Shown here in pieces: positions 56,671 through 64,000 of a stretch of 64,000 bases of DNA (positions within the stretch are counted from its first letter, which is position 1; the number at the start of each line of letters is the position of its first letter). Under the pieces are notes generated by a model. That model searched no databases and was not told where the DNA came from. It saw only the letters and a list, made by a program, of their open reading frames with translations. Origin of the DNA: Bordetella parapertussis (GTDB taxonomy: Bacteria > Pseudomonadota > Gammaproteobacteria > Burkholderiales > Burkholderiaceae_A); assembly GCA_945862305.1 (NCBI GenBank), contig CAMAXF010000001.1:1-64000 (forward strand), in the 5' to 3' direction. The translations under genes and the position numbers were made by a program.

Positions 56671-58385
56671 ACGCCAAGCCCAATTCCATCCTGACCTGGC
56701 GGGCCACTGCATGGCGAAGCCGGCTTGTGCTGATGGGCCTCATGGGAGCCTTTGGGGCGGTGCTGGTGAAGGCATTTGTCTTGCAGCACCTGAATGTGGA
56801 GGAGTGGCAACGCCGGGCCGAGAACCGTTACGAGCGCGTGCGAGACATTCCGGCCGCCCGTGGTCGACTGCTGGACCGTCATGGCCAGGCGCTGGCCGTG
56901 AGCATCCCTGAGTATCGGCTGGGCGTGGTGCGGTCCCAGATCAAGCCTCAGCATCCCCGCATGCCCGAGTTGGCCAAACTGCTGGGCCTGAGCGAGTCCG
57001 CCCTTCAGAAGAAGCTGCAGGCCAACAAGAAATACTTCTACCTGGCCTCGGGCCTCGACCTCGAGAAGGCAGACCGGATTCGCCAGCTGCGCATGCCGGG
57101 CCTCGACCTGGAACAAGAGTTTCGTCGTCACTACCCGTATGCCGAGAGCTTTGCCAACTTGATTGGTTTTACCGATGCCGAGGACCGAGGCCAGGAGGGC
57201 GTGGAGCGTGCCTTTGACGACGCGCTAAAAGGCCGTGCGGGCACCGAGCGTGTCTTGGTGGACCGACGCAACCAGGTGGTGGGGCAGCGTCAGTCACGGT
57301 CGGCCGCCCCAGGTGAGGATGTACGCCTGTCGGTCGATGCCGGCATTCAGTCGATTGCTCACCGTGCAGTTCAAGACGCCATGACACGGCACCAGGCCAA
57401 GGCCGCCGCCGCCGTGGTGATCGATGCACGAACGGGTGAACTCCTGGCCATGGCCAATGCACCGTCCTTCGATCCCAACCAGCGCCAACGGCTCGATCCG
57501 GCCCATGTTCGGAATCGATCCGTGACCGACAGCTTCGAGCCTGGCTCGACCCTCAAGCCATTCTCGATCGCCACCGCCATGGATGCGGGACTCGTTCGCC
57601 CTTCCAGTGTGCTGCCCACGGCCGCCGGCTTCATGACCATTTCAGGTAGAACCATCCGCGACACCAAGAAGCTCGGCCCCTTGAGCGTGAGCGAGATCCT
57701 CGAGAAATCGAGCAATGTGGGAACGGCACAAATTGCGCTGCGCCTGCCGGCCCAGACGCTCTATGAGCGTTATCGACTCTCGGGCTTTGGCAGTCCCGTT
57801 CCCATTCAACTGCCTGGGACGATCTCGGGCCGACTGCGGCCTTGGCAGTCATGGGTGGCCATTGATCAGGCCACCATGTCCTACGGCCATGGGATCTCTG
57901 TGTCCTTGTTGCAGTTGGCTCGGGCCTACACCATCTTTGCACGAGACGGCGACCTCGCGCCATTGAGCATCACGCCGGTCGATGGCCCCGTGGTCGGGGA
58001 TCCCGTCTTCTCGAGTCAGACAACGGCCCAGATGCGTCAAATGCTCGAGCGCGCCACTGGGCCTGAGGGCACGGCGCCTCGCTCACGCGTGCAAGGCTTT
58101 CGGGTGGCCGGCAAGACAGGAACGGCACACAAGCCGGAGCGCGGTGGCTATGCGAAAAACCGCTACATCTCATCCTTCGCGGGCTTTGTGCCGGCCGATG
58201 CACCGCGCGTGGTGATCGCCGTCATGGTCGATGAGCCCACGGCAGGGGGCTACTTCGGAGGCGAGGTTGCAGCCCCGATCTTTGCAGAGATCGCGGCCGA
58301 GAGCCTTCGCCGCATGCAGATGTCACCAGATCCCTCGATTCGAATTCTTCCAGACCTCCTGCGGGTCGCCGAGGGTGCGCGCTGA
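56667..58385 (+). CDS. ftsI: Septal peptidoglycan transpeptidase FtsI (PBP3), TTG start
   Basis: FtsI cross-links septal peptidoglycan. From TTG 56667 (overlapping the ftsL TGA) it has 572 residues: one N-terminal membrane helix, the dimerisation-type domain beginning IPAARGRLLDRHGQALAVS, and the transpeptidase with the nucleophile in PGSTLKPFSI, EKSSNVGTAQ and GKTGTAHK. The stop overlaps the murEF start by one base. Confidence 0.95.
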   Translation: MNAKPNSILTWRATAWRSRLVLMGLMGAFGAVLVKAFVLQHLNVEEWQRRAENRYERVRDIPAARGRLLDRHGQALAVSIPEYRLGVVRSQIKPQHPRMPELAKLLGLSESALQKKLQANKKYFYLASGLDLEKADRIRQLRMPGLDLEQEFRRHYPYAESFANLIGFTDAEDRGQEGVERAFDDALKGRAGTERVLVDRRNQVVGQRQSRSAAPGEDVRLSVDAGIQSIAHRAVQDAMTRHQAKAAAAVVIDARTGELLAMANAPSFDPNQRQRLDPAHVRNRSVTDSFEPGSTLKPFSIATAMDAGLVRPSSVLPTAAGFMTISGRTIRDTKKLGPLSVSEILEKSSNVGTAQIALRLPAQTLYERYRLSGFGSPVPIQLPGTISGRLRPWQSWVAIDQATMSYGHGISVSLLQLARAYTIFARDGDLAPLSITPVDGPVVGDPVFSSQTTAQMRQMLERATGPEGTAPRSRVQGFRVAGKTGTAHKPERGGYAKNRYISSFAGFVPADAPRVVIAVMVDEPTAGGYFGGEVAAPIFAEIAAESLRRMQMSPDPSIRILPDLLRVAEGAR

Positions 58386-61300
58386 TGACCCACACGGTGG
58401 ACCAGCAGGCCATGGCGCTCGGTGTGCAACTGCGCGAGCAGTCGCCGGGTGGCCGGATGCTGGCCAACACCAGCATGCTCACGCCCTTGGACTGGTATGT
58501 GCTGCGGCCTGGCCAGCGGCATGGCCTTGAAGCCCTTTTGGAGGCCGCAGCATCTCGACAGCCATTTGGCCTGGTCTATGACTCGGCCCATGCGCCGGCA
58601 GTCACCACCTGGCTTGAAGGTCGGCCTGACTCCGACTGGGCCCCACACTGCGTGACCCTCGATGATCTGGCTGCTCGCAGTGGCTGGCTGGCCAGCGGCT
58701 TTCATGGTGATCCATCCTCGGCCATGGGCCTGGTGGCCATCACCGGCACAAACGGAAAGTCGTCGGTGGTGCACGGGCTCGCGCAGGGGTTGGCCCGACT
58801 GGGCGTGTCCACCGCCAGCATTGGCACGCTTGGCGTCACCCGCTTTGAGCCGAGTGCATCGGACGCTCTGGCCACCGCGCAGCAGCAGGTCATGCAGGGC
58901 CCGGGCCTCACGTCTCTGGATGCGGTCGATCTTCAAGAGGTGCTCGCCAGGCTGCGAGACCTCGGTGTGACCTGGGTCTTTCTGGAGGCCAGCTCGATTG
59001 GACTCGTTCAGGGCAGACTCGCGGGCTGTCGACTGCGAGCCGCGGGTGTGACCAATCTCAGCCATGAGCACCTGGACATCCACGGCACCATGACCGCCTA
59101 TGCCGAGGCCAAGGCCTTGCTCATGCGCCTGCCGGGCCTCTCATCGGTGGTGGCCATGGAGCAACTCCGGCTCGCCACTGACGCACCCAGACAGATTCTG
59201 GCCCAGGCCATTTCGCAGGCACCATCCGTGACCTGGGTCGGCTGCACCACAGATTCACAGGCAGCCCAGACCTTGGTGGCCGAGTCGGTGGATGACGCCG
59301 GACTGCACTGCCGTTGGACGGTGGGAGAGGCCCACGCCCGACTGGTGATCCCCACCTGGGGCACGCACAACCTTGAGAATGCAGGCCTCATGGGGGGGCT
59401 GATGCTGTCGCTGGGCTGGTCCATGGCCGAGGCGATTCAGGTCCTCGAGGGCCTGGACCTGCCCTCTGGACGACTCGAGTCCGTTCGAATCGAGGACGAC
59501 CAAGCAAGGCCCATGGTTCTGATCGATTACGCGCATACGCCAGAGGCCCTCTCGGTGCTGCTGGAAGCCATGCGCCCGCTGGCCCAGGCCCGATCGGGGC
59601 GGCTGCTGGTGTTGTTTGGCTGCGGTGGCGATCGCGACCGAACCAAACGCCCATTGATGGGTGCAGCCGCCACCGAGGCGGCCGACCTGGTGATGCTCAC
59701 TGCCGACAATTCCCGCTCAGAGGCCACGGCGGACATTCTTCAAGACATTCTGGCGGGTGTGCCGGCGGGCCAGCGGCTGAAGGTTCATTCGTGTGAGGAC
59801 CGGCGAGAGGCCATTGCGCAGCTCCTTGACCATGCAAGGCCGGCCGACATTGTGCTGCTCTGTGGGAAGGGTCACGAGAAGACCCAGGTGCTGCAGGGCC
59901 AGACCCTGGCCTTTGATGAGGCGGCTGTGGCGACGACGGCCCTTCGAGCCTGGCGCGCGCCTTGGCCACTGAACGATCTTCTGACGCACCTGACAGCGGC
60001 GGGTCTGACGACCGCGCGCTGGCTGGTGCCGCCCGATGCAGCCGGTGCGGCCATGGTGGGCGTCTCGATCGACAGCCGGCGATTTCCCGCCGGCGCCTTG
60101 TTTGTTGCCATCGCGGGTGAGCGCTTTGATGGCCATGACTTTCTAGATGCGGTGGCGGCCCAAGGTGCCGTTGCGGCGGTGGTGGCTCGTCCACCGGCCA
60201 ATCCACCCAAGGGCCTGCCTTTGTTGCTCGTGCCCGACACCGTGGCCGCCCTGGGCGCGCTGGCGGCCGCCTGGCGCCGGGCCTGGCCCGGTCGGCTGGT
60301 TGCTGTGACGGGCTCGAACGGGAAGACCACGGTCAAGGAAATGGTGGCCGCGGTGATGCGGGCTGCCGTGGGGCCCTCGGCGAGCTGGGCCACACCCGGC
60401 AATTTGAACAATGCGATTGGGCTTCCATTGAGCCTCTTGGGGCTCAGGCCTCGGCATCAACTGGCTGTGGTGGAGATCGGCATGAACCACCCGGGCGAGA
60501 TTGCCGCCCTTGCCGCCATGGCGGCCCCGGAGGTGGCGGTGGTGACCAATGCCCAGCGCGAGCACCAGGAGTTCATGGGCAGTGTGGCGGCCTGTGCCCG
60601 AGAAAACGGCATGGTCTTCGAGGCCATGGCCTCGGGTGCGGTGGCAGTGGTGCCCCGTGACCCAGACCATGAGGCCATTTGGCGGGAGCAGACCAGTGCG
60701 CAGCGTCTGATTCGATTTGGCCTGGCTGATGATGCAGCAGACCCACAGACCGACTGCGAGCTCGAGATGCTGGCCAACCCCACGAGCCTTGCCCCGGTTG
60801 CCTTCTCCTTGTCTCGGCTGGGCGCAGACCGTGGCTGCCATGTGCTCCATGGCATTCAGGTGGCGGGCTTTGGTGCCCACCTCGCGCGCAATGCTGCGGC
60901 GGCCGCTGCGGTGGGCGTGGCCCTTGGCCTCTCTGATGCACAGATCACGGAGGGGCTTTCTGCATTTGAGGTCGTGCGTGGCCGCGGGCGTGTGCTGCCA
61001 CTGCCGGGCGGTGGCAGCCTCATCGACGACAGTTACAACGCCAACCCTGATTCGGTTCGGGCGGCCATGCTGGCCTTGTCTGCCGCCACCCGTCCAGTGG
61101 CCATGGCCCTGGGTGACATGGGCGAGGTGGGTGAGAACGGCCCCGCCTTTCATGACGAAGTGCTCGCCTATGCGAAGACGCTGGGCATTGATCGCCTCTT
61201 TCTTTGGGGGGAGGCGATGCAGTCTGCAGGCCGTCGCGCCGGACTGGCCGCGTCAGCCGAGACCTTTGACGAATGGCTTGCGGGGGTCTCGGACTGGGTC

Positions 61301-61426
61301 CGATGCCAGCAGGCCAGCGGCCTGACCCCCACAGTCTGGGTCAAGGGCTCTCGCTTCATGCACATGGAACGCCTCATCGACCCACTCATGACCAAGGATC
61401 CGCACGATGCTGCTCTTTCTGTTTGA
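58385..61426 (+). CDS. murEF: MurE-MurF fusion: UDP-MurNAc-tripeptide synthetase and D-Ala-D-Ala ligase
   Basis: One 1013-residue frame carries both ligases. MurE-like part (about 1-515): Walker [14 protein letters not shown] (119-131), ligase middle domain, and DNSRSE (441-446) where diaminopimelate-adding enzymes have DNPR. MurF part (about 525-1013): [13 protein letters not shown] (near 561), [13 protein letters not shown] (near 640) and [11 protein letters not shown]. The frame is continuous, with no sign of a stop or frameshift between halves. Similar fusions are known in Bordetella. The MurE N-terminus lacks the usual DSR motif. Confidence 0.93.
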   Translation: MTHTVDQQAMALGVQLREQSPGGRMLANTSMLTPLDWYVLRPGQRHGLEALLEAAASRQPFGLVYDSAHAPAVTTWLEGRPDSDWAPHCVTLDDLAARSGWLASGFHGDPSSAMGLVAITGTNGKSSVVHGLAQGLARLGVSTASIGTLGVTRFEPSASDALATAQQQVMQGPGLTSLDAVDLQEVLARLRDLGVTWVFLEASSIGLVQGRLAGCRLRAAGVTNLSHEHLDIHGTMTAYAEAKALLMRLPGLSSVVAMEQLRLATDAPRQILAQAISQAPSVTWVGCTTDSQAAQTLVAESVDDAGLHCRWTVGEAHARLVIPTWGTHNLENAGLMGGLMLSLGWSMAEAIQVLEGLDLPSGRLESVRIEDDQARPMVLIDYAHTPEALSVLLEAMRPLAQARSGRLLVLFGCGGDRDRTKRPLMGAAATEAADLVMLTADNSRSEATADILQDILAGVPAGQRLKVHSCEDRREAIAQLLDHARPADIVLLCGKGHEKTQVLQGQTLAFDEAAVATTALRAWRAPWPLNDLLTHLTAAGLTTARWLVPPDAAGAAMVGVSIDSRRFPAGALFVAIAGERFDGHDFLDAVAAQGAVAAVVARPPANPPKGLPLLLVPDTVAALGALAAAWRRAWPGRLVAVTGSNGKTTVKEMVAAVMRAAVGPSASWATPGNLNNAIGLPLSLLGLRPRHQLAVVEIGMNHPGEIAALAAMAAPEVAVVTNAQREHQEFMGSVAACARENGMVFEAMASGAVAVVPRDPDHEAIWREQTSAQRLIRFGLADDAADPQTDCELEMLANPTSLAPVAFSLSRLGADRGCHVLHGIQVAGFGAHLARNAAAAAAVGVALGLSDAQITEGLSAFEVVRGRGRVLPLPGGGSLIDDSYNANPDSVRAAMLALSAATRPVAMALGDMGEVGENGPAFHDEVLAYAKTLGIDRLFLWGEAMQSAGRRAGLAASAETFDEWLAGVSDWVRCQQASGLTPTVWVKGSRFMHMERLIDPLMTKDPHDAALSV

Positions 61427-62576
61427 CCTGCTCGAGCCGATGATCCGTGGCCTGGGGGTGTTTGGCTACATCACACTGCGCGCGGTCATGGCCACCCTGA
61501 CGGCCCTGGCCATCGGCCTGCTCCTGGGCCCCTGGGTGATTCGGCGTCTGACCGAGCTGAAGATTGGTCAGGCTGTTCGCCATGATGGTCCGCAGACCCA
61601 TCTGGTGAAGGCAGGCACCCCGACCATGGGTGGTGCCCTGATCCTGTTGTCGGTGGGGGTGACCACCCTCTTGTGGGCGGACCTCGCCAACCGATTTGTC
61701 TGGGTCGTGCTGCTCATCACCCTGGGCCTTGGTGCGGTGGGCTGGGTGGATGACTATCGCAAGGTGGTCTATCGGGATCCCAAGGGCCTGCCCGGACGTT
61801 GGAAGTATTTTTGGCAGTCGGTGATTGGCCTGGTGGCTGCCTTCGTCCTGGCCTTTGCCGTGTCTGGAAATTCCAATGAGCAGGCCTGGCAGTTGTTCCT
61901 CACCTGGCTCAACAATGGCCTGGAGCTGACCCTGCCATCCCAGGCCGACCTCATCGTTCCATTCTTCAAGAGCGTGGCCTATCCCTTGGGCGTCTGGGGC
62001 TTCGTGGTGCTGTCTTATTTCGTGATCGTGGGCAGCAGCAATGCGGTCAACCTGACCGACGGCCTGGATGGCCTGGCCATCATGCCCACTGTGCTGATTG
62101 CCGGGGCCCTGGGCGTCTTTGCCTATGTGGCGGGCAACGCTGTCTTCTCGAAGTACCTGCTGCTGCCCCACATTCCAGGTGCAGGTGAACTCACCGTGTT
62201 CTGTGCAGCACTGGTGGGTGCCGGCCTGGCCTTTCTGTGGTTCAACGCCTACCCCGCCACGGTCTTCATGGGAGATGTGGGTGCCCTGGCCCTGGGTGGG
62301 GCCCTGGGCGCTGTGGCCATTATGGTGCGCCAGGAAATCGTGTTCTTTGTGATGGGTGGTGTCTTCGTGGCCGAGACCCTCTCGGTGATGCTGCAGGTGG
62401 CCTATTTCAAGTACACCAAGCGACGATTTGGAGAGGGCCGACGCATCCTGCGGATGGCGCCCCTGCACCACCACTTTGAGGAGTCGGGCTGGAAGGAAAC
62501 CCAGGTGGTGGTTCGGTTCTGGATCATCACCATGATGCTGGTGCTGGCAGGGCTTGCCACCCTGAAGATTCGATAG
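61407..62576 (+). CDS. mraY: Phospho-MurNAc-pentapeptide translocase MraY
   Basis: MraY makes lipid I at the inner membrane. The 389-residue, ten-helix protein has [11 protein letters not shown], the catalytic-site [33 protein letters not shown] and [11 protein letters not shown]. Its start lies 20 nt inside murEF, so the two are coupled. Length is longer than E. coli MraY (360), with extra residues in the loop near 150-180. Confidence 0.96.
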   Translation: MLLFLFDLLEPMIRGLGVFGYITLRAVMATLTALAIGLLLGPWVIRRLTELKIGQAVRHDGPQTHLVKAGTPTMGGALILLSVGVTTLLWADLANRFVWVVLLITLGLGAVGWVDDYRKVVYRDPKGLPGRWKYFWQSVIGLVAAFVLAFAVSGNSNEQAWQLFLTWLNNGLELTLPSQADLIVPFFKSVAYPLGVWGFVVLSYFVIVGSSNAVNLTDGLDGLAIMPTVLIAGALGVFAYVAGNAVFSKYLLLPHIPGAGELTVFCAALVGAGLAFLWFNAYPATVFMGDVGALALGGALGAVAIMVRQEIVFFVMGGVFVAETLSVMLQVAYFKYTKRRFGEGRRILRMAPLHHHFEESGWKETQVVVRFWIITMMLVLAGLATLKIR

Positions 62577-62578
62577 CC

Positions 62579-64000
62579 ATGAACGACATGCAGCCCACCT
62601 GGAACTGGGAGGCCGGCCACGATTGGCGGGGCCGTCAGGCCTTGGTGGTCGGCGGCGGAGAGTCTGGCCAGGCCATGGCGCGTTGGCTGGTTCGTCAGGG
62701 CATGCGGGTTCGGCTCATCGACAGCCGGGCGCAGCCGGCCGGCCCAGACCCAGATGGTGTGGACTGTCAGTGGGGGCAGTCGATGCCCTTCGGAGACCAG
62801 TGGCTCGACGGTGTGGACATGGTGGTGGGCACGCCCGGTCTCTCACCGCATCCGGATCGGCTGGGTTCCGTTGCGGCCTTGCGGGCTGCCGCCCTGTTGC
62901 GAGGCATTCCCATCGTGCAGGAGCTCGACCTTTTTGACTGGGCGATCTCTCGGCTGGCCTCGAGCCCCGGCGCCTCGGCGGAAGCGGTTGAGCTCGCCCT
63001 GGCCAGGCCTCCGGTGCTGGCTGTCACTGGCACCAACGGCAAGACCACCACCGTCATGCTGCTGGCCCATCTTCTGGGTGTGGCTGGCATGGATGTACAG
63101 GTGGCTGGCAATGTCAGCCCATCGCTGTTGCAGGCCTTGATGATGCGAGAGGATGCCGGGCAGATGCCCGCGGTCTGGGTGCTGGAACTCTCCAGTTTTC
63201 AGTTGGCATTGGCGAGTCGATTCACGCCCACCGCCTCCGTGCTGCTCAATGTCGACCAAGACCACCTCGACTGGCACCTCGACCTTGAGGACTATCGCGC
63301 GGCCAAGCTGCGCATTTTTGGCCTGCCCTGCGCCGCGCAGACCATCTGGGTCGACCGGGACGACGCAGCGCTGGCCGAGGCCATTGCAGCCCATGTGTCG
63401 CAGGCAACCCCCCAACGATTTGGCTATGGCCTCTCGCCACTGGGTGCCGCGGAGCCTGGCCTGGGTGTGGCCCACGAGGGCCTCGACTGGCTGGTCCATC
63501 GGGCCAGTGCAGCCGAGCCCTTGGTGCGACTGATGCCTGCAGCGGCCTTGCGCATTCCCGGGCCACACAACCTTCGCAATGCGATGGCCAGCTTCGGACT
63601 GGCCCTCACGGTGACCCAGGACCTGGCGGCTTTGCTTCGTGGACTGCGGGAGTACCGCGGGGAGCCCCATCGCCTGGAGACGGTTCTCTCGATTGGCCCT
63701 GTCGACTTTGTGGATGACAGCAAGGGCACGAATGTGGATGCGACCCTGGCCGCCCTCAAGGCATTTAGCGGCGCCCTGGTGGTGATCGTGGGTGGAGATG
63801 GCAAGGGCCAGGATTTCTCGCGCCTGGTCGAGGCCCTGGCTCAGGAAGGCTGTTCGGTGGCCACCATTGGGCGAGACGGCCCCGCCTTGGCCCAGGCGCT
63901 GCGCGCCCGCGGCCAAGCGCCACAGGAGTCGGATGACCTGCCCCAGGCGGTGCGTTGGGCGCATGCCAAGGCGAATGAACTGGCGGAGGCCAAGGGCCAT
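62579..64000 (+). CDS. murD: UDP-MurNAc-L-alanine--D-glutamate ligase MurD (3' end outside window)
   Basis: MurD adds D-glutamate to UDP-MurNAc-L-Ala. The frame from ATG 62579 runs to the window edge without a stop, giving 474 residues; roughly 20-40 are missing. Seen are an N-terminal Rossmann part (ALVVGGGESGQAMARWL), Walker A AVTGTNGKTTTVML, the ligase motif LELSSFQLA, NVDQDHLDWH and GPHNLRNAMAS, and the C-terminal-domain DSKGTNVDATLAAL. It follows mraY by 2 nt. Confidence 0.95.
   Translation, partial: MNDMQPTWNWEAGHDWRGRQALVVGGGESGQAMARWLVRQGMRVRLIDSRAQPAGPDPDGVDCQWGQSMPFGDQWLDGVDMVVGTPGLSPHPDRLGSVAALRAAALLRGIPIVQELDLFDWAISRLASSPGASAEAVELALARPPVLAVTGTNGKTTTVMLLAHLLGVAGMDVQVAGNVSPSLLQALMMREDAGQMPAVWVLELSSFQLALASRFTPTASVLLNVDQDHLDWHLDLEDYRAAKLRIFGLPCAAQTIWVDRDDAALAEAIAAHVSQATPQRFGYGLSPLGAAEPGLGVAHEGLDWLVHRASAAEPLVRLMPAAALRIPGPHNLRNAMASFGLALTVTQDLAALLRGLREYRGEPHRLETVLSIGPVDFVDDSKGTNVDATLAALKAFSGALVVIVGGDGKGQDFSRLVEALAQEGCSVATIGRDGPALAQALRARGQAPQESDDLPQAVRWAHAKANELAEAKGH

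Overview
This 64 kb window is a chromosomal stretch from a high-GC betaproteobacterium of the order Burkholderiales. The evidence is the gene order tuf-S10-spc-alpha operons, then engB-hemB, cytochrome c4-resB-ccsA-msrPQ, lysA-lptM/cyaY, mrcA-aroKB-gltBD, uvrA-MFS-ssb and the mra/dcw cluster, together with protein features typical of that order. A fused MurE-MurF ligase, known from Bordetella and relatives, hints at an Alcaligenaceae-like lineage, but family placement is inference. The region is almost entirely housekeeping. I saw no tRNA, rRNA, CRISPR array, prophage, integron or intact insertion sequence.

Layout. (1) 1-14455, + strand: the end of tuf, then a nearly uninterrupted ribosomal protein super-operon (rpsJ to rplQ) with secY, infA and rpoA. 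Breaks at 513-657, 5481-5638 and 12338-12427 hold candidate promoters or RNA leaders. (2) 14484-16315: a convergent hairpin, then engB-hemB on the minus strand. (3) 16376-22014: cytochrome c4, the ResB-CcsA cytochrome c maturation pair and the MsrPQ periplasmic methionine sulfoxide reductase, packed with overlaps. (4) 21962-26062: lysA-lptM (minus), cyaY (plus) and the PBP1A gene mrcA (minus). (5) 26103-34855: aroK, aroB, a degenerate REP-associated transposase-like protein, and glutamate synthase gltBD. (6) 34852-40543: an OsmC protein, a secreted histidine phosphatase, uvrA, an MFS transporter and ssb flanked by terminators. (7) 40610-46848: a tight run of DUF502 protein, aspS, an unrecognised membrane protein, nudB, a DUF429 protein and an Atm1-type ABC exporter. 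(8) 47030-54476: the AapJQMP amino-acid ABC importer, a tartrate/D-malate dehydrogenase, glycerate 2-kinase and pyrC. (9) 54496-64000: RNase P RNA, then the mra/dcw cell-wall and division cluster (mraZ, rsmH, ftsL, ftsI, murEF, mraY, murD), running off the right edge.

How it works together. The left third builds ribosomes, RNA polymerase alpha and the Sec channel. The middle makes periplasmic cytochromes, haem precursor, shikimate intermediates and glutamate. The right end makes lipid I precursors and the septal transpeptidase under a MraZ-type operator. Most genes are spaced under 25 nt or overlap by 1-4 nt, so translational coupling is probably widespread. Non-ATG starts are common, including GTG for rpsD, lysA, aapQ and aapM and TTG for mraZ, rsmH and ftsI.

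No clear new multi-gene system is present. The best leads are the catalytically degenerate transposase-like gene between aroB and gltB, the MurEF fusion whose MurE substrate-binding N-terminus looks eroded, the unrecognised six-helix membrane protein coupled to aspS, RNA hairpins before rplN, rpsD and aapQ, and a possible CTG start for resB.
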